Source: Clostridia bacterium
GTDB taxonomy: Bacteria > Bacillota > Clostridia > Oscillospirales > Acutalibacteraceae
Assembly: GCA_024404115.1 (NCBI GenBank)
Contig: JAKSQM010000004.1
Location: forward strand, 124,001-188,000
Direction of reading: 5' to 3'
Length of the DNA: 64,000 nt
Of the stretch, positions 25,810 through 33,584 are shown piece after piece. Made by a program: the position numbers and the translations under genes. The notes under the pieces are model-generated. The model saw nothing but the letters and a program-made list of their open reading frames with translations. It was not told where the DNA came from and did not search any database. Within the stretch, counting starts at the first letter, position 1. Each line of letters begins with the position of its first letter.

Positions 25810-26430
25810 ATGCCATTTTGCACTAATTGCGGAAAAGAAATTCTTGAAGGGCAGAAGTTTTGCACCAACTGCGGCGTGCCTGTTGAATTTGCACCCGTTC
25901 AGAATGAAAATACAGAACCTGTTCAGGATGAGAACACTCAGCCTAATCAGAACATAGACACACAGCCAATTCAGAATGAAGAGAATGCACAGGGCGGATT
26001 TTATCCACCTTACGGTGAAAACGCACAGCCTGAGGGAAACAAATCTTTTGAATTTTTCCAGCAGCCTGCCGATCTCACTGCACCTGTTAAAAGCAGAAGT
26101 ATCCTTACCTGCATTCTTCTTTCAATCGTAACTTGCGGAATTTACGGTCTTTACTGGCACTACTGCGTTGTTCAGGATGTTGCGGCAGCATCTGGTAAAG
26201 CAGACGATATGTCCCCTGCAATGGTAGTTCTTGTTTCAGTTATTACCTGCGGAATCTACGGTTGGATCTGGTTCTACAATGCTGGCTCAAAGGTTGATGA
26301 AATCAAAAAGCGCAACGGCGAGCAGGAATCCAGCCTTAGTATCATCTATCTGATTCTTGCAGTTTGTGGTCTTTCAATTGTAGATTTAGCTCTTATTCAG
26401 ACAGAGCTTAACAAAATCGCTGTTGAATAA
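25810..26430 (+). CDS. Zinc-ribbon plus DUF4234 membrane protein
   Basis: 206 residues. N-terminal zinc ribbon (C5xxC8, C22xxC25), then a low-complexity linker with a repeated Pro-x-Gln-x-Glu pattern (about 35-90), then two paired hydrophobic segments each containing TCGIYG (ILLSIVTCGIYGLYWHYC and SVITCGIYGWIWFYN), which is DUF4234. ATG at 25810 follows AAGGAGG. Function unknown. The next gene, DUF2752, starts 3 bases after its stop, and these two families are often neighbours. Confidence 0.85.
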   Translation: MPFCTNCGKEILEGQKFCTNCGVPVEFAPVQNENTEPVQDENTQPNQNIDTQPIQNEENAQGGFYPPYGENAQPEGNKSFEFFQQPADLTAPVKSRSILTCILLSIVTCGIYGLYWHYCVVQDVAAASGKADDMSPAMVVLVSVITCGIYGWIWFYNAGSKVDEIKKRNGEQESSLSIIYLILAVCGLSIVDLALIQTELNKIAVE

Positions 26431-26433
26431 TCA

Positions 26434-26814
26434 ATGAAACAAAGATTATTGAAGGTTATAAAGATTGGCGCAGTCATTTTTGCAGTGGGCTGCGCCTATG
26501 CTTTATTTGTAATGAAAACGGGTGTTACAATTCCCTGTATGGTGAATTTAATTACAGGACTTAAATGCCCTGGGTGCGGAATCACCCATATGGCGGTCAA
26601 TATTATGAGGCTTCATTTTAAAGAAGCGTTCAGATGCAACCCTGCCATTTTTGTGATGCTGCCTGTGTTTGCTTACCTTGCGGCGGCAAAGCTTTATCGG
26701 TACATAAAATTCGACAGCAAAAAGGAACCGACAGTCGAAAAGGTTATTGAAATAACCCTGATTTTTGCACTGGTTGCCTTTGGAATTGTGAGAAATTTAG
26801 TGTCGATTCTCTGA
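26434..26814 (+). CDS. DUF2752 membrane protein
   Basis: 126 residues with three membrane segments. Signature KCPGCGITHMAVNIMRLHFKEAF identifies DUF2752. No ribosome site is obvious in the 3-base gap, so it is probably coupled to the upstream gene. Function unknown. Confidence 0.85.
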   Translation: MKQRLLKVIKIGAVIFAVGCAYALFVMKTGVTIPCMVNLITGLKCPGCGITHMAVNIMRLHFKEAFRCNPAIFVMLPVFAYLAAAKLYRYIKFDSKKEPTVEKVIEITLIFALVAFGIVRNLVSIL

Positions 26815-26891
26815 TATTTTGTGTTTATGGATGGCGATTAACACAATTTGCAGACTAAAGCCGAAAATATAAAAAATTATGAAAATTTTGC

Positions 26892-26920
26892 TTGACAAGA
26901 ACCCCTCTGTATGATAAAAT
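26892..26920 (+). promoter_or_regulatory. Promoter of rpmG-secE-nusG
   Basis: TTGACA (26892-26897), 17-base spacer, TAAAAT (26915-26920). The leader to rpmG is about 110 bases and includes a CCGGG-ATGA-CCCGG hairpin at 27009-27022. Confidence 0.85.
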
Positions 26921-26951
26921 TATCGTACCTCTTATAGAGGGTTCTTTTTTT
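26897..26951 (+). terminator. Terminator-like hairpin that encloses the rpmG promoter
   Basis: AAGAACCCCTCT (26897-26908) can pair with AGAGGGTTCTT (26936-26946) with one bulged C, followed by Ts to 26951. RNA reading in from the DUF2752 gene contains both arms; RNA starting at the promoter inside it lacks the left arm and keeps only a weak CCTCT/AGAGG stem. Confidence 0.6.
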
Positions 26952-27040
26952 GTGCCCTTATTTAAAAGCTGATAGGGTAAAGCTTTTATTAAGAGGGAGG
27001 CTAAATTCCCGGGATGACCCGGTTAAACGGAGGTGCCGAT

Positions 27041-27190
27041 ATGAGAGTAAAAGTTACCCTTGCGTGTACTGAGTGCAAACAGCGCAACTATGACACGATG
27101 AAAAACAAGAAAAACACACCGGACAGGTTGGAGATGAACAAGTATTGCAGATTCTGCAAGAAACACACTCTCCACAGAGAAACAAAGTAA
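27041..27190 (+). CDS. rpmG: Ribosomal protein L33
   Basis: 49 residues, [19 protein letters not shown] onward, with two zinc-binding CxxC pairs (CTEC and CRFC), so the zinc-containing type of L33. ACGGAGG precedes the ATG. It lies in the standard clostridial position ahead of secE and nusG; no tRNA-Trp gene is between them. The presence of the zinc form near a zinc-regulated operon does not itself imply control. Confidence 0.95.
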   Translation: MRVKVTLACTECKQRNYDTMKNKKNTPDRLEMNKYCRFCKKHTLHRETK

Positions 27191-27205
27191 GCGGAGGTAA
27201 CCAGT

Positions 27206-27631
27206 ATGGCTAAAAAAGAAAAATCCGAAGCTGCTGAAAAAATTGAAAAGGCCGCAAAAGCAAAGAAGGCTGGCGCAGCAAAGAAGAAAGAAAACATCTT
27301 TGTTCGCATTGGCAAATGGTTTGCTAAATTCTTCAAGGACCTTAAAGGCGACATCAAAAAGATCACCTGGCCTAACGGCAAAACAGTTCTGAAGAGTACA
27401 TTGGTCGTAATTGTTTCAATAGCAGTTATCGGTCTTGCTGTTTTCCTGGTTGACTTAGCCCTTTCAAAGGGCGTTGACGGACTTGAAAGTCTCGCTAGTC
27501 ACTATTCACAGAGCCAGACCGCTGATGAGGAATCTGCTGATAAGAAAGAAGATTCCAAAACTGCTGACGCTGCCGCTAAGGCTGAAACTGCTGTTAAGGC
27601 AGACGCTGCCGATGCTAAAGCTGCAGAATAA
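27206..27631 (+). CDS. secE: Preprotein translocase subunit SecE, extended form
   Basis: 141 residues, about twice the usual bacterial length. The core (about 28-90) has the amphipathic helix FFKDLKGDIKKITWPNGKTV and one membrane helix, which clamps SecY. The N-terminus is a Lys/Ala-rich tail and the C-terminus an Ala/Asp/Glu/Lys-rich tail of about 45 residues, both low complexity. GCGGAGG precedes the ATG. Confidence 0.93.
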   Translation: MAKKEKSEAAEKIEKAAKAKKAGAAKKKENIFVRIGKWFAKFFKDLKGDIKKITWPNGKTVLKSTLVVIVSIAVIGLAVFLVDLALSKGVDGLESLASHYSQSQTADEESADKKEDSKTADAAAKAETAVKADAADAKAAE

Positions 27632-27663
27632 CTGAAATAAGGCTGTTTTTCGGAGGAAATGCA

Positions 27664-28221
27664 ATGTCTATTAACTCCAGATGGTATGTTGTGCATACCT
27701 ACTCAGGCTACGAAAACAAAGTAGCGGGCAACATTGAAAAGGTCGCCGAAAACCGAAAAATGCAGGATCAGATTCTTGAGGTTAAAATCCCCACAGAAAC
27801 CGTTACAGAGGTTAGAGAGGACAAGACCAAGGAATATGAGCGTAAAATTTTCCCCGGTTATGTAATGGTCAAAATGGCCGTTGAAATGGACGACAACGAT
27901 CTCCCCGTTATCAGCGATGAAGCATGGTTTGTTGTTAGAAACACCAGAGGTGTTACAGGCTTCGTAGGCCCAGAGAGCAAACCCACTCCTCTTACAGAAG
28001 AGGAAGTTTATCGCCTTGGCGTTGAAAAACGCACGGTTGAGGTCAACTATGCTGTTGGAGATACTGTTAATATTATTGACGAAATCTTTGACGGCTTCAC
28101 TGGCAGAGTTGAATCTATCGACGTTGAAAACAATAGAGTTAACGTTACTGTTTCAGCTCTTTTCGGCAAGGAAACCATGGTAGAACTTGAGCTTGACCAG
28201 GTTGAACCCATTGCCGACTGA
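27664..28221 (+). CDS. nusG: Transcription termination/antitermination factor NusG
   Basis: 185 residues. NGN domain (WYVVHTYSGYENKVAGNI, FPGYVMVKM, VRNTRGVTGFVG) followed by a KOW domain (YAVGDTVNIIDEIFDGFTG). Binds RNA polymerase and links it to ribosomes and pausing. Ends with TGA, which shows UGA is used as a stop here. Standard order secE-nusG-rplK. Confidence 0.97.
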   Translation: MSINSRWYVVHTYSGYENKVAGNIEKVAENRKMQDQILEVKIPTETVTEVREDKTKEYERKIFPGYVMVKMAVEMDDNDLPVISDEAWFVVRNTRGVTGFVGPESKPTPLTEEEVYRLGVEKRTVEVNYAVGDTVNIIDEIFDGFTGRVESIDVENNRVNVTVSALFGKETMVELELDQVEPIAD

Positions 28222-28229
28222 AACACTGA

Positions 28230-28330
28230 TAATTAACGGCTTCGCTGTTTAATTATATGCGTCGGCCTTGACGCATGGAGCTTCACGGCTCCCTGTGGGA
28301 GGAGCATAAATTCATTCACTTAGATGCTCC
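28230..28330 (+). promoter_or_regulatory. Structured leader of rplK with serial and competing hairpins
   Basis: In order: TAATTAA/TTAATTA (28230-28255), ATGCGTC/GACGCAT (28257-28276), GGAGC/GCTCC (28277-28292) and GGAGCAT/ATGCTCC (28301-28330). CTCCC-TGT-GGGAG (28289-28301) overlaps the last two, so alternative folds are possible. It probably carries an autogenous ribosomal-protein site or attenuator. Confidence 0.55.
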
Positions 28331-28362
28331 GCCATAACCACATATTTTTGGAGGTGCAAGAA

Positions 28363-28788
28363 ATGGCTCAGAAGGTTGTAGGCTTTATTAAGCTTCAGAT
28401 CCCCGCCGGTAAAGCAACCCCGGCTCCGCCCGTTGGTCCTGCATTAGGTCAGCACGGCGTTAACATTATGGCGTTCACAAAGGAATTCAACGAGCGCACA
28501 AAGAACGATGTAGGTCTTACAATTCCTGTTGTTATCACAGTTTATGCAGACCGTACATTCACCTTTATCACAAAGACTCCACCCGCTGCTGTTCTTATTA
28601 AGAAGGCTTGCGGAATCGAGAGCGGCTCAGGTGTTCCTAACAGAACAAAGGTTGCAACTATTACCGGTGAGCAGATTAGAAAAATCGCAGAAACAAAAAT
28701 GCCTGACTTAAATGCAGCAACTATCGAAACAGCTATGAGCATGATCGCTGGTACTGCACGCAGCATGGGCGTTACTGTTGTTGACTAA
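28363..28788 (+). CDS. rplK: Ribosomal protein L11
   Basis: 141 residues, full length. [20 protein letters not shown] and the [10 protein letters not shown] motif are diagnostic. It binds the GTPase centre of 23S rRNA. ATG at 28363 lies after TTGGAGGTG; an in-frame TTG-type start farther up is not needed. Confidence 0.97.
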   Translation: MAQKVVGFIKLQIPAGKATPAPPVGPALGQHGVNIMAFTKEFNERTKNDVGLTIPVVITVYADRTFTFITKTPPAAVLIKKACGIESGSGVPNRTKVATITGEQIRKIAETKMPDLNAATIETAMSMIAGTARSMGVTVVD

Positions 28789-28790
28789 TG

Positions 28791-28804
28791 CTCCCTGGTG
28801 GGAG
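28791..28804 (+). promoter_or_regulatory. Second CTCCC/GGGAG hairpin, between rplK and rplA
   Basis: CTCCC-TGGT-GGGAG, almost the same as 28289-28301 in the rplK leader. The CTGGTGGGAG string resembles the L1-stalk site of 23S rRNA (CUGGUGGGUAG), which suggests an L1 target. Confidence 0.45.
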
Positions 28805-28846
28805 GAAAAATCCGATTAACCACTTATTTGGGAGGTAATTTTACAA

Positions 28847-29557
28847 ATGAAACACGGCAAAAAGTATGTCGAAAGCGCTAAGCTCGTAGATAGAGCTAAG
28901 CTTTATGAGCCCACAGAGGCTCTTGAAACAGTTATTAAGACTGCTTCAGCTAAATTTGATGAAACAGTTGAAATGCACATTCGTCTCGGCGTTGACTCTC
29001 GTCATGCTGACCAGCAGGTTAGAGGCGCAGTAGTTCTTCCCAACGGTACAGGTAAAACTGTAAGAGTTGCTGTTTTCGCAAAGGGCGATGCAGCAGATGC
29101 AGCTGCAGCAGCAGGTGCAGAGATCGTTGGCGCTGAAGATCTTGTTGCAAAAATCCAGGGCGAAGGCTTCCTTGATTTCGATGTTGCTATCGCAGCACCT
29201 AACATGATGGGTCTTGTTGGTCGTCTTGGTAAAATCCTCGGTCCTCGTGGTCTTATGCCCAGCCCCAAGGCAGGCACAGTTACACCCGATGTTGCTAAGG
29301 CTGTTGTTGAAGCTAAAGCAGGTAAGATCGAGTACCGTCTTGATAAGACAAATATTATTCACTGCCCCATTGGTAAGGTATCTTTCGGTGCTGACAAACT
29401 GATGGAAAACTACAGCACACTTATCACTGCTGTTGAAAAGGCAAAGCCCGCAGCTGCAAAAGGTCAGTACATTAAGTCCTGCGTTCTTGCAACTACAATG
29501 GGTCCTGGCGTTCGTATTAACCCCGCAAAGGCTACAGTATCGGGCACAGAAGAATAA
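28847..29557 (+). CDS. rplA: Ribosomal protein L1
   Basis: 236 residues, full length. Signatures: [37 protein letters not shown] and the end [15 protein letters not shown]. It binds the mobile 23S stalk and often represses its own operon by binding the mRNA, relevant to the hairpins near rplK. GGGAGG precedes the ATG. Confidence 0.97.
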   Translation: MKHGKKYVESAKLVDRAKLYEPTEALETVIKTASAKFDETVEMHIRLGVDSRHADQQVRGAVVLPNGTGKTVRVAVFAKGDAADAAAAAGAEIVGAEDLVAKIQGEGFLDFDVAIAAPNMMGLVGRLGKILGPRGLMPSPKAGTVTPDVAKAVVEAKAGKIEYRLDKTNIIHCPIGKVSFGADKLMENYSTLITAVEKAKPAAAKGQYIKSCVLATTMGPGVRINPAKATVSGTEE

Positions 29558-29567
29558 TAAAAAATAC

Positions 29568-29596
29568 TTGACACAAAGCAATTTGTGTGGTATTAT
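29568..29596 (+). promoter_or_regulatory. Promoter of rplJ-rplL
   Basis: TTGACA (29568-29573), 17-base spacer, TATTAT (29591-29596). Confidence 0.82.
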
Positions 29597-29600
29597 ATCT

Positions 29601-29745
29601 AAGCTGTTCTTTGCTTAAGACAGCAGGTGCATTTTGCATAAAGGTTTATCCACCTGCCGAGGTTAGGACATATAAAAGTCAATTACTTTTAGTTGATTTA
29701 TGTATGATTCATCCCTGCCTGCGGTTTTGTGGGCAGGGATTTTGC
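29601..29745 (+). promoter_or_regulatory. L10 leader RNA with attenuator-like hairpin
   Basis: Typical L10 leader features: AGACAGCAGGTGC (29619-29630 region) pairing with CCACCTGCCGAGG at 29650-29662, then a strong stem ATCCCTGCC/GGCAGGGAT (29711-29740) and TTTT. In Firmicutes the L10(L12)4 complex binds this leader and limits rplJL expression. Confidence 0.88.
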
Positions 29746-29784
29746 ATTGAACACCGTACTTTATTTAAAGAGGTGAAATAGAAA

Positions 29785-30309
29785 ATGCCAAGTGCAAGCG
29801 TATTGGAACAAAAGAAGCAGGTTGTAGCTCAGATCGCTGACAGAATCTCAAACTCTGTTGCTGGTGTTGTTGTTGAGTTCAAAGGCATCACAGTTGCTGA
29901 TGATACAGCAATGCGTAAGGAGCTTCGTGAAGCTGGTGTTGAATACACAGTTGTAAAGAATACCCTTCTCAACCTTGCTATTAAAGACACAAGCCTTGAG
30001 AGCATGAACACAGTTCTTGAAGGCACAACCGCTATTGCAACCAGCAAAGAGGATTATGTAGCAGCTGCTCGTATCCTTAACAATTATGCTGATAAGATTG
30101 AGTCTTTCAATCTTAAGTCAGGCTACCTTGACGGTGAGGTTATCTCACTTGACAAGCTTAAAGAGCTTGCAACACTTCCTTCAAGAGAAGTATTGCTTTC
30201 TATGGTTGCAAACGTATTCAGCGCACCTATCGCATCTTTCGCACGTGCGGTTCAGGCTATTGCTGATAAAAACGGCGAAGGAGCAGAAGAGGCTCCCGCA
30301 GAGGCTTAA
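29785..30309 (+). CDS. rplJ: Ribosomal protein L10
   Basis: 174 residues. N-terminal rRNA-binding domain with VVEFKGITVADDTAMRKELR and TVVKNTLLNLAI, C-terminal helix that holds L12 dimers (about 140-165). Start ATG after AAAGAGGTG. Expression is controlled by the leader before it. Confidence 0.97.
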   Translation: MPSASVLEQKKQVVAQIADRISNSVAGVVVEFKGITVADDTAMRKELREAGVEYTVVKNTLLNLAIKDTSLESMNTVLEGTTAIATSKEDYVAAARILNNYADKIESFNLKSGYLDGEVISLDKLKELATLPSREVLLSMVANVFSAPIASFARAVQAIADKNGEGAEEAPAEA

Positions 30310-30361
30310 TTGCCCAATTTAATTTTAAAAAAACAACTATTATATTAGGAGGATGACTATC

Positions 30362-30736
30362 ATGGCATCAGAAAAGATTACAGCAATCGTTGAAGAGTTA
30401 AAGACTCTCTCAGTTCTTGAGCTTTCAGAGCTCGTTAAAGCAGTAGAAGAAGAATTCGGCGTTTCAGCAGCAGCAGCAGTTGTAGCAGGCCCCGCAGCAG
30501 GCGCAGCAGCAGCAGTTGAAGAGAAGACAGAGTTCGACGTAATCCTTGCAGAAGTTGGCGGCCAGAAGATTAAGGTTGTTAAGGCTGTTAAGGACATCAC
30601 AGGTCTTGGCCTTGCAGAAGCTAAGGCTCTCGTTGATGGCGCTCCCAAGGCTGTTAAAGAAGCAGTTTCTAAGGACGAAGCTGAAGAAATCAAAGCTAAG
30701 CTCGAAGAAGTTGGCGCAAAAGTTGAGGTTAAATAA
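30362..30736 (+). CDS. rplL: Ribosomal protein L7/L12
   Basis: 124 residues. N-terminal dimer domain, Ala-rich hinge (about 38-52), and factor-binding C-terminal domain with [23 protein letters not shown] at 30362 is 9 bases after AGGAGGA; the ATG at 30353 overlaps the site. Ends the operon ahead of a strong terminator. Confidence 0.97.
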   Translation: MASEKITAIVEELKTLSVLELSELVKAVEEEFGVSAAAAVVAGPAAGAAAAVEEKTEFDVILAEVGGQKIKVVKAVKDITGLGLAEAKALVDGAPKAVKEAVSKDEAEEIKAKLEEVGAKVEVK

Positions 30737-30755
30737 GTTAATTACTTATACCGAA

Positions 30756-30792
30756 AAGACCGTAGGATTTGTTCCTACGGTCTTGTTTTTTT
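30756..30792. terminator. Terminator between rplL and maf
   Basis: AAGACCGTAGGA (30756-30767) pairs with TCCTACGGTCTT (30773-30784), then Ts into the last codons of the converging maf gene. The A-run on the other side suggests it works both ways. Confidence 0.92.
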
Positions 30793-31348
30793 ATAAAAGC
30801 GTTTTAAGTTTTCGTGCGGTCTGTGCAATGGGAAGTCCAACCACATTGTAGTAATCGCCGTTGATTCTTTTTATCAAAGTGCAGCCGCCTGTCTGAATTC
30901 CGTATCCGCCAGCCTTGTCAAAGCAATCGCCAGTTGCAATATAAGCGTTGATTTCATCATCGGTGAGGTCGAAAAATTCAACCTCTGTCTTTTCGCTGAA
31001 AGAAATTTCTTCTTTTCCGTCTGTAATGAAAACGCCTGTGTAAACATAATGGCTTCTGCCAGAAAAAGAGGAGAGCATAGCGTATGCTTCGTCTCTGGTT
31101 TTAGGCTTGCCGAGAATTTTATTGTCAATAACAACAACCGTGTCAGCACCGATAACAATTGAATCCTTGCATTGCTCCGCTACGGCGAGAGCTTTTCTTT
31201 TTGAAAGGGTTTTCACTGTTTCTTCGGGGGTAACGGCTTCGGTAATTGTTTCGTCAGTGTCGGCTGTTTTAACTGTGAAGTCAAAGCCTGCAAGAGATAA
31301 AAGCTCCCTGCGTCTTGGCGAAGCGGAGGCGAGAATTATATTTTTCAT
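30791..31348 (-). CDS. maf: Maf-family nucleoside triphosphate pyrophosphatase
   Basis: 185 residues. ILASASPRRRELLSLAGFDF is the Maf nucleotide-binding opening; GADTVVVIDNKILGKP and the FDKAGGYGIQ segment complete it. Removes modified or non-canonical NTPs, mainly dTTP/UTP analogues in this family. It overlaps the NUDIX gene by 4 bases, forming a housekeeping pair. Confidence 0.93.
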   Translation of the reverse strand: MKNIILASASPRRRELLSLAGFDFTVKTADTDETITEAVTPEETVKTLSKRKALAVAEQCKDSIVIGADTVVVIDNKILGKPKTRDEAYAMLSSFSGRSHYVYTGVFITDGKEEISFSEKTEVEFFDLTDDEINAYIATGDCFDKAGGYGIQTGGCTLIKRINGDYYNVVGLPIAQTARKLKTLL

Positions 31349-31893
31349 TCTTCAATTCCGCCTTTGACTTTAAGATATGTTTTAAGAATTGCCGCCTGTG
31401 TTTTGCCGTCGGGGATTTCATTGTTGAGAACCATCTGAACAGCTTTTTTAAGCGGAATTTTTTCAAGGTCAACAAATTCATCATCGTCAAGGTGCTGACC
31501 CTTGAATGTGAGATTTTTTGCAAGATAAAGATAAATTATCTCATCAGTGTATCCGCAGGAGGGATAGAATTTGCCGAGAAAATCGTATTCAGCGGCTTCG
31601 TATCCTGTTTCTTCAAGAAGCTCACGCTTGCCAGCGGGGAAAGCATCCTCGCCCTTTTCAAGCTTACCTGCAGGAAGCTCAAGGAGAATATCCATATAAG
31701 GATAACGGAACTGACGAACAAAAATCAGCTCTTCGTCATCTGTTAATGCGGCAACGCAAACACCGCCGTTATGCTCAACAACCTCTCTTACGCATGGACG
31801 ACCGTCGGGAAGCTCAGCATCATCACGGCGCAGGTTTATGATTCTGCCGTTATAAATATAATTCTTTTTGATTGTTTTTTCTTCAAGTTTCAT
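31345..31893 (-). CDS. NUDIX hydrolase, ADP-ribose pyrophosphatase type
   Basis: 182 residues. Complete Nudix box GKLEKGE-x7-RELLEETG (about 76-97), and the preceding VRQFRYPYMDILLELPAG is typical of NudF-like ADP-ribose pyrophosphatases. Start ATG at 31893 follows a GGAGAA site. Coupled to maf and 9 bases downstream of the dipeptidase gene. Confidence 0.92.
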   Translation of the reverse strand: MKLEEKTIKKNYIYNGRIINLRRDDAELPDGRPCVREVVEHNGGVCVAALTDDEELIFVRQFRYPYMDILLELPAGKLEKGEDAFPAGKRELLEETGYEAAEYDFLGKFYPSCGYTDEIIYLYLAKNLTFKGQHLDDDEFVDLEKIPLKKAVQMVLNNEIPDGKTQAAILKTYLKVKGGIEE

Positions 31894-31902
31894 AGTTTTC
31901 TC

Positions 31903-33285
31903 CTATTTGCACATATCATAAATTACGCCTGCATAAACCTTGGCGGCTGTGATTAAATCCTCAACGGGCATAAATTCGTCCGCACCGTGCATATTGGTGT
32001 TCAGCCCTCTTTTAATTGCACCAAATGCAACACCACCGTCAATATTATGAACATAAGTGCCACCGCCCATTGAGATACATTCGCCTTTGTCGCCTGTGAA
32101 CTCCTCGTAGTTTTTCAGAAGTGTCTGAATAAACGATGAGTTTTCGTCAACATAGTGAGGCGGTTTCATATTGTTATTTTTAAGGAAAAATCCTTTTTCA
32201 TTCAGCTTGCCTGCAATAATATCTGCGCAATTTTCATTGTTAGCTTTCATGGGCGTTCTTGAATCAAAATAGCCTTTGATTTTGCCGTCAGAAAGGTTGA
32301 GAATATCAAGAGTCAGTGTAAGCTCACCAAGAATATCTTCCATCTCAACACCAAATGACTTGCCAAGCCAATCCCCGTGAGGGAAAAGTACGCTCAAAGC
32401 TTTGATTTTTTCTGTGCTTTCACAAGCGCTCAGAGGGAGAGATGAAAGGAAAGCAACCATTGCAGTAATCGGATTGTTGCCCATAAAGGGGAGAGAAGCG
32501 TGAGCAGAAGTGCCTTTGCAGAGGATTTTGCCGCCGCTTATTTCAAACTGCGCCTTTGTTTCTGCTTCCGCTTTTTTAGAGAATGCAAGAAGCGTTTCAT
32601 CGTCTATGCCGACAACCTCTGCTTCACAAACAGCAGGGACAGCATTGCCTGCAACGCCGCCATTTATTGATTTAACATACTTTTCGGGGCAATTATCCTT
32701 GTATTCGCAGGTGAATTCCTTTGAAAAACCGCCTTTTTCACCGTTGGTAACAGGGAAGTTGGCGTCTGGTGTAATTGACCACGGAGCCGCCTTTTCTTTT
32801 GTGAAATAATATTTAAGGTCGCTTGACCCACATTCTTCGTTTGTGCCAAGAACAAGGCGAACATTTTTTGAAAGTGAAACACCGCTCTCTTTCAGCGCAC
32901 GCATTGCATAAAGAGCCGCAAGTGCAGGGCCTTTATCGTCGCTGACACCTCTGCCGTAAAGGACACCGTCTTTTTCAACAACCGTAAAGGGGTCTGTGTG
33001 CCAGCCATCGCCTGCGGCAACAACATCAAGGTGAGCAAATATGTTCATTTCAGTTTCAGCGTTGTTAAAGTCAACTGCGCCAACATAATTGTCATAATTT
33101 TTTGTTGCAAAGCCGTAACCCTCTGCCATAGAAAGGGCAGCTTCAAGAGCCTTGCAGGACATTTCGCCAAAAGGCATGCCATCCTGTGCTTCACCACGGA
33201 CACTGGGAATAGCCACAAGAGTGCTGATGTCATCAACCAACTGCTGTGTGTGGGTTGAAAAATATTTATCAAGTAATTCTTTCAT
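31903..33285 (-). CDS. M20-family metallodipeptidase (PepV/Sapep-like)
   Basis: 460 residues from the ATG at 33285 (MKELLDKYFSTHTQQLVDDI). Di-zinc or manganese dipeptidase acting in the cytoplasm on imported dipeptides. Metal motifs: IFAHLDVVAAGDGW, GVSDDKGPALAALYAM, TNEECGSSDLKYY, and a late MGGGTYVHNID with the last His. A central lid domain (about 190-330) is present. The start sits 1 base after the stop of the small zinc-ribbon gene, with only a weak ribosome site, so it is probably coupled to it. Confidence 0.9.
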   Translation of the reverse strand: MKELLDKYFSTHTQQLVDDISTLVAIPSVRGEAQDGMPFGEMSCKALEAALSMAEGYGFATKNYDNYVGAVDFNNAETEMNIFAHLDVVAAGDGWHTDPFTVVEKDGVLYGRGVSDDKGPALAALYAMRALKESGVSLSKNVRLVLGTNEECGSSDLKYYFTKEKAAPWSITPDANFPVTNGEKGGFSKEFTCEYKDNCPEKYVKSINGGVAGNAVPAVCEAEVVGIDDETLLAFSKKAEAETKAQFEISGGKILCKGTSAHASLPFMGNNPITAMVAFLSSLPLSACESTEKIKALSVLFPHGDWLGKSFGVEMEDILGELTLTLDILNLSDGKIKGYFDSRTPMKANNENCADIIAGKLNEKGFFLKNNNMKPPHYVDENSSFIQTLLKNYEEFTGDKGECISMGGGTYVHNIDGGVAFGAIKRGLNTNMHGADEFMPVEDLITAAKVYAGVIYDMCK

Positions 33286-33286
33286 G

Positions 33287-33475
33287 TTAAAACTCGCTTT
33301 CCGAAACGCATCTTCTGGTGGAGATAAGTGCACCTTTTTCAATGCAGCCGTTCTCACATCCGCACCAAGGGCAATAAATGCTTTCGGCAGGAGCCTTTAA
33401 ATCGGGTGAAATTGGCACAGAAGTATCTCTGATAATTTCAAAACGCTTGTAACAGCCTTCGCACTGTTTTTTCAT
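33287..33475 (-). CDS. Small cysteine-rich (zinc-ribbon-like) protein
   Basis: 62 residues, MKKQCEGCYKRFEII onward, with CEGC and CPWCGCENGC, likely one zinc site. ATG at 33475 is preferred, 27 bases after the predicted transcription start; an in-frame GTG at 33493 would leave almost no leader. First gene of the small-protein, dipeptidase, NUDIX, maf operon. No known family; role unknown. Confidence 0.6.
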   Translation of the reverse strand: MKKQCEGCYKRFEIIRDTSVPISPDLKAPAESIYCPWCGCENGCIEKGALISTRRCVSESEF

Positions 33476-33508
33476 ATTATCACTGTCTTTCACTAAAATT
33501 TCAAATAC

Positions 33509-33537
33509 ATTATACCCCTATGGCATAAAATAGTCAA
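33509..33537 (-). promoter_or_regulatory. Promoter of the zinc-ribbon/dipeptidase/NUDIX/maf operon
   Basis: Minus strand TTGACT (33532-33537), 17-base spacer, TATAAT (33509-33514). Confidence 0.78.
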
Positions 33538-33584
33538 CAAAAAGGAGCCGTACAATTAAGTACAGCTCCTTGAATTTATTTTTT

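Noticed and set aside
28946-29581. Long minus-strand frame opposite rplA
   Set aside because: Antisense shadow of the L1 gene; Cys-rich nonsense composition and no ribosome site.
29711-29745. Stand-alone terminator upstream of rplJ
   Set aside because: Better explained as the attenuator stem of the L10 leader, since the preceding 100 bases have the leader's conserved pairing.
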